Positions 5,484 through 10,117 of a stretch of DNA of 10,117 nucleotides are shown here, in pieces (within the stretch, counting starts at the first letter, position 1; each line of letters begins with the position of its first letter). The notes under the pieces are model-generated. The model saw only the letters and a list, made by a program, of their open reading frames with translations. It had not been told where the DNA came from and did not search any database. A program made the position numbers and the translations under genes. The DNA is taken from contig JAITBB010000048.1 in assembly GCA_031283795.1 (NCBI GenBank), positions 1 through 10,117 on the forward strand, given 5' to 3'. This DNA comes from Rickettsiales bacterium. GTDB lineage: Bacteria; Pseudomonadota; Alphaproteobacteria; Rickettsiales; UBA1997.

Positions 5484-6737
5484 ATGAGTCCCGAATTAAA
5501 AGGTAGAATACTTTTTACATTGTCCATTCTCATTGTTTACAGGATTGGCACGTTTATTCCTCTACCTGGCATAGATGGCAAGATAGTTGGGGACTTTTTC
5601 AGCAGAAGTACAAACTCGATACTGAGTATGATAAACACATTCTCCGGTGGAGCATTCCAGAGAATGAGCATATTTTCTCTGAACATAATGCCCTACATAA
5701 CGGCCTCCATAATAATCCAGCTGTTGACATCTATGTACAAAAGTCTGGAGGATTTGAGAAAGGAGGGCGAATTAGGAAGGAGAAAGCTGAACCAATACAC
5801 GAAGTATCTAACCCTTGGGCTTGGCTGTTTCCAATCCATAGGTATATACTATGGCTTTTCAAACCTCGAAGACTCTGCCTTCATAAGCACATCTAAAATA
5901 TTTCTCCTCACTACGGTCTTTACTCTGCTTGGCAGCACAATGTTTCTGATGTGGTTGGGAGACAAAATAACGAATCAGGGTATAGGTAACGGGATTTCTC
6001 TGATAACTACAACCAGCATAGTGGCCGAATTGCCTAGTAGTCTGTTGAAAATAGTACAGATTACAAAATCAGCCAGGTATTCTACTGGTCTATTTATATT
6101 TTTGTTTCTGATCTTCCTGATTGTGTTCATAGTGTATATGGAGAAGGCAATGAGGAATGTGAGAATACAGTATCCTAATAGAAGTTTGGCGAGAATAAAG
6201 AACGACGATTCCTATATACCATTGAAAATAAACATATCGGGAGTTATTCCTCCGATATTTGCGAGCTCCGTGCTGATGTTTCCTCTGGGTATTTTGCAGT
6301 TTTTCAAGCCAACACTAGCTGCGAAACTGTCTTCCTATGTCCAAAAGGGAGGATTTCTGTACTCTGTTATATTTACCGTAGCTGTGGTGTTTTTCTCCTT
6401 CTTCTATTCGGAGATAGTATTTAACACTGAGGAATTGGCTGAAAACCTAAAGAAGGGCAATTGCTTTATTCCGGGGATAAGACCCGGGAAAAACACGGCG
6501 GACTACTTTAATTTGATAGTGGGCAGGCTAACTGCCATAGGTTCCATTTATCTTGTACTGGTCTGTATAGTACCAGACATAATCTTTAAAAGACAATCTG
6601 TAGCAGTCTCAATTGGAGGCACGAGTCTGTTGATTGTTATCAATACCATAATTGAATTGATAACTCAATTCCAGGCCTTTGTTTTCTCGGAAAGGTACAA
6701 CAGTGTCAGCAAGAAACGAAAAATGTTAATAAGGTAG
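5484..6737 (+). CDS. secY: Protein translocase channel subunit SecY
   Basis: SecY is the ten-helix inner-membrane channel of the SecYEG translocon. The 417-residue product has TM1 (about 8-28) with YRIGTFIPLPGID, the plug region (about 31-62, ending FSGGAFQRMS), TM2 with LNIMPYITASIIIQLL (67-82), NQGIGNGISLI (164-174) at the TM4/5 region, and the last periplasmic and cytoplasmic loops. The key C5 loop motif FIPGIRPGKNTADYF (328-342) includes the Arg (333) equivalent to E. coli R357, needed for SecA and ribosome interaction. TM10 is GGTSLLIVINTIIELI (378-393). The N-terminus is about 17 residues shorter than in E. coli. An in-frame TAA at 5478-5480 fixes the ATG at 5484. No clear Shine-Dalgarno precedes it (bases 5470-5483). 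Confidence 0.98.
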   Translation: MSPELKGRILFTLSILIVYRIGTFIPLPGIDGKIVGDFFSRSTNSILSMINTFSGGAFQRMSIFSLNIMPYITASIIIQLLTSMYKSLEDLRKEGELGRRKLNQYTKYLTLGLGCFQSIGIYYGFSNLEDSAFISTSKIFLLTTVFTLLGSTMFLMWLGDKITNQGIGNGISLITTTSIVAELPSSLLKIVQITKSARYSTGLFIFLFLIFLIVFIVYMEKAMRNVRIQYPNRSLARIKNDDSYIPLKINISGVIPPIFASSVLMFPLGILQFFKPTLAAKLSSYVQKGGFLYSVIFTVAVVFFSFFYSEIVFNTEELAENLKKGNCFIPGIRPGKNTADYFNLIVGRLTAIGSIYLVLVCIVPDIIFKRQSVAVSIGGTSLLIVINTIIELITQFQAFVFSERYNSVSKKRKMLIR

Positions 6738-6741
6738 GAGG
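6735..6741 (+). promoter_or_regulatory. Stop codon embedded in the adk Shine-Dalgarno
   Basis: TAGGAGG serves both as the secY stop (TAG) and a full-strength ribosome-binding site for the GTG start of adk four bases on. Similar fused TAG/Shine-Dalgarno sites precede rpsK (TAGGAGA, 7820-7826) and rplS (TAGGAGA, 9688-9694). This fusion gives adk's non-ATG start strong support. Confidence 0.8.
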
Positions 6742-6744
6742 ATT

Positions 6745-7431
6745 GTGACTAGAATAGTTTTTATAGGGCCAGCCGGTTCTGGCAAGGGCACTCAGGGCAC
6801 TCTAGTGGAAAAGCACTACAATATTCCACTTATATCTACTGGTAAACTACTTCGCAGTAGAGTGACGAAGGGTGATGATTTTGGTAACTATATAAGTTCC
6901 CTTATCAATAAGGGCATCTATGTTAGTAATGAAATAATTCTGAGTTTGCTGGCGGAGAGATTGGAGAATGATGACTGCTCCAGAGGGTTTATACTCGACG
7001 GTTTCCCAAGAAATGTAGAGCAGGCGGTCATGTTAGACAAGTATCTGAGTCCAAATGAAATAGATGCGGCAATAGTTCTTAAGGTTCCGAGAACGGTGCT
7101 CCTGGATAGGATAACGGGCAGACATGAGTGTAGCACCTGTGGCAGTGTGTATAATAAATTCTTCTACAGGCCAAAGATAGATGGTATTTGTGACGTTTGT
7201 GGCTCCAACGATATGTTGATGCGGGCCGATGACAATGACAGCGAGACAATAAACAGAAGACTAGACACCTATGATAGCATGGCAAAGGCTATGGTTGACT
7301 ACTACACAGAAAAGAACTTGATTTATTTTGTTGATGCTCTAAAAAGCATTCAGGAAGTGTTCGAAGAGGTTAGGGTTATATTGGACAATTTGAGCTTTAG
7401 TAATAAAATTGGTGAGGTGACAGTTGGCTAG
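6745..7431 (+). CDS. adk: Adenylate kinase with zinc-type LID
   Basis: This cytoplasmic enzyme catalyses ATP + AMP to 2 ADP. The 228-residue product has the P-loop GPAGSGKGT (8-16), the AMP-binding STG (31-33) and DGFPRN (85-90, with Arg 89), DRITGR (121-126), and R160 and R171/R172 on the catalytic side. The LID domain carries four Cys at 129, 132, 149 and 152 (CxxC...CxxC), the zinc-finger LID of Gram-positive and some alphaproteobacterial enzymes, absent in E. coli. The normally conserved Asp after STG (STGDMLR) is Lys here (STGKLLR). GTG at 6745 follows TAGGAGG (6735-6741), which also contains the secY stop. The 3' end overlaps rpsM by 8 bases. Adk between secY and rpsM is a common alphaproteobacterial layout. 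Confidence 0.97.
   Translation: MTRIVFIGPAGSGKGTQGTLVEKHYNIPLISTGKLLRSRVTKGDDFGNYISSLINKGIYVSNEIILSLLAERLENDDCSRGFILDGFPRNVEQAVMLDKYLSPNEIDAAIVLKVPRTVLLDRITGRHECSTCGSVYNKFFYRPKIDGICDVCGSNDMLMRADDNDSETINRRLDTYDSMAKAMVDYYTEKNLIYFVDALKSIQEVFEEVRVILDNLSFSNKIGEVTVG
7411..7426 (+). promoter_or_regulatory. Ribosome-binding site deciding the TTG start of rpsM
   Basis: GGTGAGGTGA, inside the last codons of adk, contains a GAGGTGA match to the anti-Shine-Dalgarno and sits a few bases before TTG at 7424. Only this TTG gives the conserved S13 N-terminus ARVAGVN, and no ATG or GTG is available in frame nearby. The site lies within coding sequence for adk, so ribosomes finishing adk probably re-initiate here. 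Confidence 0.75.
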
Positions 7432-7822
7432 AGTAGCTGGTGTAAATATACCAACGAATAAGAGGTTCGTCATAGCACTGACCTATATCTATGGGATAGG
7501 AAGAAGCAGGGCGGAAGATATCTGTGACAGTTTGAAGATAGATAAAAGGCTAAGAACAAGCGAAGTTAAGGAGGAGGTTCTGACTAAGGTCAGGGATCTC
7601 ATTAACAAGCAGGCTGCTGATGATGACGGTTCGAGGGTTGGTCTTGTAGAAGGTGACCTGAGGAGAAGGGTACATTTCGATATAAAGAGACTGATAGAAC
7701 TTGGCTGTTATCGGGGAATTAGGCACGTTAAAAAATTGCCGGTGCGCGGTCAGAGGACCCACAATAATGCCAAGACTAAGCGTGGTGGCAAGAGAGTTCC
7801 AATAGCAGCTAAGAAAAAGTAG
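7424..7822 (+). CDS. rpsM: 30S ribosomal protein S13 (uS13), TTG start
   Basis: S13 is in the 30S head, forms bridges B1a/b with L5 and 23S rRNA and contacts P-site tRNA through its tail. The 132-residue product begins (M)[13 protein letters not shown], then [51 protein letters not shown], and a basic tail [12 protein letters not shown]. The family is usually 118-125; about 8 extra residues ([10 protein letters not shown] area) precede VEGDLRR. The only start giving the conserved N-terminus is TTG at 7424, inside the last codons of adk (8-base overlap), with GGTGAGGTGA just upstream as ribosome-binding site. This implies coupled translation with adk. Unusually for this window, three Arg codons are CGN (cgg, cgc, cgt). 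Confidence 0.96.
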   Translation: MARVAGVNIPTNKRFVIALTYIYGIGRSRAEDICDSLKIDKRLRTSEVKEEVLTKVRDLINKQAADDDGSRVGLVEGDLRRRVHFDIKRLIELGCYRGIRHVKKLPVRGQRTHNNAKTKRGGKRVPIAAKKK

Positions 7823-7833
7823 GAGATACCGGT

Positions 7834-8259
7834 ATGGCGCAGAAACAGGAAGGTGCAGATAAGGTAGTAAAGGGAAGGAAAGGTGGTTCCTCCTCCAGTA
7901 GGAGGAGAAGAAATATAGTGGTTGGGGTGATAAATATTTCGTCAACGTTCAACAACACTATAGTCTCGATTGCTGATACACAGGGCAACATTATCGCCTG
8001 GGCTTCGTCGGGCAAGATGGGCTTTAAGGGATCGAGAAAATCGACGCCCTATGCAGCCCAGGTTGTGGTGGGTGGTGCAATAGAGAAGGCAAAGGAGTTT
8101 GGTCTCCAGACTGCTACCGTTGTAGTTAGGGGCGCTGGATCCGGCAGAGAATCAGCCCTCAGAGCCCTCCAGGGGAGTGGAGTTTCCATCATATCGATAA
8201 CGGATAGCACCTACTTTCCACACAATGGCTGTAGACCTCCAAAAAGAAGAAGGATGTAA
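7834..8259 (+). CDS. rpsK: 30S ribosomal protein S11 (uS11)
   Basis: S11 is on the 30S platform next to the mRNA exit and the E site. The 141-residue product shows the strongly conserved core [18 protein letters not shown], then [41 protein letters not shown] and the end signature [14 protein letters not shown]. The family is 128-130, and the excess is in the N-terminal Ser/Arg/Lys-rich tail ([12 protein letters not shown]). The ATG at 7834 has AGGAGA (7821-7826) with a 7-base spacer, overlapping the rpsM stop. All Arg codons I read are AGA/AGG. It ends in TAA and is followed by a 23-base gap to rpoA; rpsD, present at this place in E. coli, is missing as in most Alphaproteobacteria. Confidence 0.98.
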   Translation: MAQKQEGADKVVKGRKGGSSSSRRRRNIVVGVINISSTFNNTIVSIADTQGNIIAWASSGKMGFKGSRKSTPYAAQVVVGGAIEKAKEFGLQTATVVVRGAGSGRESALRALQGSGVSIISITDSTYFPHNGCRPPKRRRM

Positions 8260-8282
8260 TTATTTAAGAAAAGGTATCAGAT

Positions 8283-9347
8283 ATGGCTGTTTTACAGGAG
8301 AATTGGAAGGATTTGATTTTGCCGAATTTATCAGCCGTTGAGCGGGCAAACGGAAACAAGAATAGAGCCATTATTGTGCTGGAACCTCTGGAAAGGGGTT
8401 ATGGCATAACCCTTGGTAATTCTCTGAGGAGAGTTCTTCTGTCCTCCATAAGGGGGTTCGCGGTTACGGCAGTTAGAATAGATGGTGTGCTGCATGAGTA
8501 CAGTGTGATTGATGGCATAAGGGAGGATGTGGCCGATATAATAATGAACATAAAATCACTTATTCTGAATAAACCCACGCCAACTGCAGCGACGCTAAAA
8601 CTAAAATTGGATCGGAAGGGACCTGTCTATGCAAAAGACATTGTTCTGAACAATGGTGTCGAGATCCTGAATCCGGACATGATCATTTGTCATGTGGAGG
8701 ATAGTAAGGTGAATCTAAATGTGGAAATGACTGTAGAATATGGTGCTGGCTACTGTATGGCCGAAGTTAAGGAGGAAACCTCTAAGGAAGTTTCCATCAT
8801 ATACGTAGACGCCATGTTCAGTCCGGTTAGGAGGGTAACCTATAGTGTAGAAAATGCCAGAGTTGGACAGCAGACGGACTATGATAGGTTAATTCTGGAT
8901 GTCGAGACCAACGGAACCGTGGGGCCCGAAACTGCCGTTGGGATAGCGGCAAAGATTCTACAGACCCAGCTGGGAGTCTTTCTAGAACTAAGCTCAGGTA
9001 GTGAATCCGGTAAGACTGACCAGATGGGTGAATGCGACATTTCGACTAATAGCCTGGAGTCCTGTCTTAATAGAAAAATTGATGAGATGGAATTATCCGT
9101 AAGGTCCTACAACTGTCTTATAGGTGAAGGAATTAGGTATATAGGGGACCTGGTCAAGAGAAGTGAGGTGGACATGCTGAAACTGCCTAACTTTGGCAGA
9201 AAGTCTCTAAACGAGCTAAAGGAGAATCTCAAGACTCTTGGCCTTAGTTTTGATATGAAGATTAGTGAAGACTGGGCTCCTCTAGACGATGGAGTGAATA
9301 CTCACAAGAAAAGAAAAATGTTAAATCGGAGTGACTATGAGACATAG
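8283..9347 (+). CDS. rpoA: RNA polymerase alpha subunit
   Basis: Alpha dimerises to start core RNA polymerase assembly and its C-terminal domain binds UP elements and activators. The 354-residue product has the N-terminal domain (about 28-235) with [20 protein letters not shown] (33-52), [32 protein letters not shown] (178-196) and [13 protein letters not shown] linker (about 236-262) follows, then the C-terminal domain (263-330): [11 protein letters not shown] with Arg 274 at the position of E. coli R265, GIRYIGDLV, and [13 protein letters not shown]. Usual length is 329-345. The final 20 or so residues after DWAPL are basic and also encode the rplQ ribosome-binding site and start, overlapping rplQ by 11 bases. 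The ATG at 8283 has AAGG (8271-8274) upstream. Confidence 0.98.
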   Translation: MAVLQENWKDLILPNLSAVERANGNKNRAIIVLEPLERGYGITLGNSLRRVLLSSIRGFAVTAVRIDGVLHEYSVIDGIREDVADIIMNIKSLILNKPTPTAATLKLKLDRKGPVYAKDIVLNNGVEILNPDMIICHVEDSKVNLNVEMTVEYGAGYCMAEVKEETSKEVSIIYVDAMFSPVRRVTYSVENARVGQQTDYDRLILDVETNGTVGPETAVGIAAKILQTQLGVFLELSSGSESGKTDQMGECDISTNSLESCLNRKIDEMELSVRSYNCLIGEGIRYIGDLVKRSEVDMLKLPNFGRKSLNELKENLKTLGLSFDMKISEDWAPLDDGVNTHKKRKMLNRSDYET

Positions 9348-9690
9348 GATAGGCCACAGAAAGCTTAATAGAACAAGTACCCACAGGATGGCGATGCTGG
9401 CAAACATGGCGAATTCTCTGCTAGAATTTAGCCAGATAAGGACCACTTTACCCAAGGCGAAGGAACTAAGACCGTTTCTGGAGAGGATGGTGACTCTTGG
9501 AAAGGAGGACACCACCACCAATAGAAGGTTGGCAATGTCAATTCTTGGCAGTAAAAATTCTGTCACCAGACTGTTCGGCGATTTGTCCAGACAATTTGCC
9601 AGCAGGAATGGAGGTTACCTCAGAATATTGAAGTGTGGATTTAGGACAGGAGATAATGCTCCGATGGCAATAGTGGAATTTGTTGAATAG
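9337..9690 (+). CDS. rplQ: 50S ribosomal protein L17 (bL17)
   Basis: L17 binds 23S rRNA near the tunnel exit on the solvent side. The 117-residue product begins with the conserved [20 protein letters not shown] (normally MRH...RKLNR..SHR.A.L), then [26 protein letters not shown]-like MVTLGKED, and the C-terminal [20 protein letters not shown]. Length is normal for the short form (about 117-140). The ATG at 9337 is preferred over the in-frame GTG at 9331 because it gives the conserved start, and GGAG (9328-9331) precedes it. Its first 11 bases overlap the end of rpoA, as often in this pair. It ends in TAG within AGGAGA, which serves rplS. Confidence 0.98.
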   Translation: MRHRIGHRKLNRTSTHRMAMLANMANSLLEFSQIRTTLPKAKELRPFLERMVTLGKEDTTTNRRLAMSILGSKNSVTRLFGDLSRQFASRNGGYLRILKCGFRTGDNAPMAIVEFVE

Positions 9691-9697
9691 GAGACGT

Positions 9698-10117
9698 ATG
9701 GTAAACTTGCTAGAAGAATTTAATGCCAAACAGGTTAGAGAATCCGGGAAAAGCTTCCCGGACTTCGGGCCTGGGGATCAGGTGAAGGTCAGCTATAAAA
9801 TAATCGAGGGCGACTCCAGTAGAATACAGATTTTTGAGGGTGCTGTGATCTCTATGGAGAGGAGCAGAGGGAACTTCAGCAGCACCTTTACAGTTCGGAA
9901 GATAAGTCATGGTGTTGGTGTGGAACGGAAATTTCCACTCTATTCACCCCTAGTTGAGAAGATAGAGATAGTCAAGAAAGGTATCGTCAGAAGGAGTAAA
10001 CTCTACTATCTGAGGAAATTAAGGGGCAAGTCTGCTAGAATAAAAAACGAAACCAACAACCCCAGGCAGCAGGGAAGCGCTAGACCCGATAAGTCCGACA
10101 AGTCCGAAAATCTATAG
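9698..10117 (+). CDS. rplS: 50S ribosomal protein L19 (bL19)
   Basis: L19 is at the 30S/50S interface, forms part of bridges B6/B8 and neighbours L14. The 139-residue product shows the family core: NLLEEFNAKQV, PDFGPGDQVKVSYKI, EGDSSRIQIFEGAVI, TFTVRKISHGVGVERKFPLY, then SPLVEKIEIVKKGIVRRSKL and YYLRKLRGKSARIK (103-116). The family is about 115-125, so residues 117-139 are an extra hydrophilic Asn/Gln/Lys/Ser/Asp tail. The ATG at 9698 follows AGGAGA (9689-9694), which also contains the rplQ stop, seven bases away. rplS usually follows trmD in the rpsP-rimM-trmD-rplS operon, so this location is atypical. Its TAG is the last codon of the window; what follows is unknown. Confidence 0.97.
   Translation: MVNLLEEFNAKQVRESGKSFPDFGPGDQVKVSYKIIEGDSSRIQIFEGAVISMERSRGNFSSTFTVRKISHGVGVERKFPLYSPLVEKIEIVKKGIVRRSKLYYLRKLRGKSARIKNETNNPRQQGSARPDKSDKSENL

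Noticed and set aside
8260..8282. Possible terminator or promoter between rpsK and rpoA
   Set aside because: The 23-base gap is too short for both elements and shows neither an inverted repeat nor -35/-10 matches.

Overview
The window is one long, tightly packed, single-strand ribosomal protein cluster of bacterial S10-spc-alpha type. It holds 20 complete genes, all on the + strand, from about position 293 to the last base. The order is rplP-rpmC-rpsQ | rplN-rplX-rplE-rpsN-rpsH-rplF-rplR-rpsE-rpmD-rplO-secY | adk-rpsM-rpsK-rpoA-rplQ | rplS. The arrangement secY-adk-rpsM-rpsK-rpoA-rplQ, with adk inserted and rpsD absent between rpsK and rpoA, is typical of Alphaproteobacteria. Heavy gene overlap, moderate G+C (judged by eye) and a pared-down cluster fit a host-associated lineage such as Rickettsiales. 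That placement is an inference; I cannot name the genus.

Region by region: positions 1-292 contain no convincing complete gene. They hold an AT-rich left edge with ambiguous open frames, a nested inverted repeat (113-166) and a good sigma70-like promoter (223-251) about 40 bases before rplP. The usual upstream neighbour rpsC and the rest of the S10 operon (rpsJ to rpsC) are not there, so the cluster is broken immediately before rplP and the remaining part seems to start its own transcript. From 293 to 10117 the genes are separated by at most 23 bases, and four junctions overlap: rpmC/rpsQ, rpsQ/rplN, adk/rpsM and rpoA/rplQ. No internal terminator or clear second promoter was seen.

Functionally, the genes build both ribosomal subunits (uL16, uL29, uS17, uL14, uL24, uL5, uS14, uS8, uL6, uL18, uS5, uL30, uL15, uS13, uS11, bL17, bL19). 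They also encode the protein-translocation channel SecY, adenylate kinase and the RNA polymerase alpha subunit, linking translation, membrane insertion, nucleotide balance and transcription.

The unusual points are sequence-level rather than a new system. Fifteen of the 20 genes end in TAG, normally the rarest bacterial stop in such genes. Arginine is encoded almost entirely by AGA/AGG. S5 has a roughly 69-residue acidic C-terminal tail and S17 a shorter acidic one. rplS has been attached to the end of the alpha operon instead of sitting with rpsP-rimM-trmD. I did not find a previously undescribed defence, mobile or regulatory system here.
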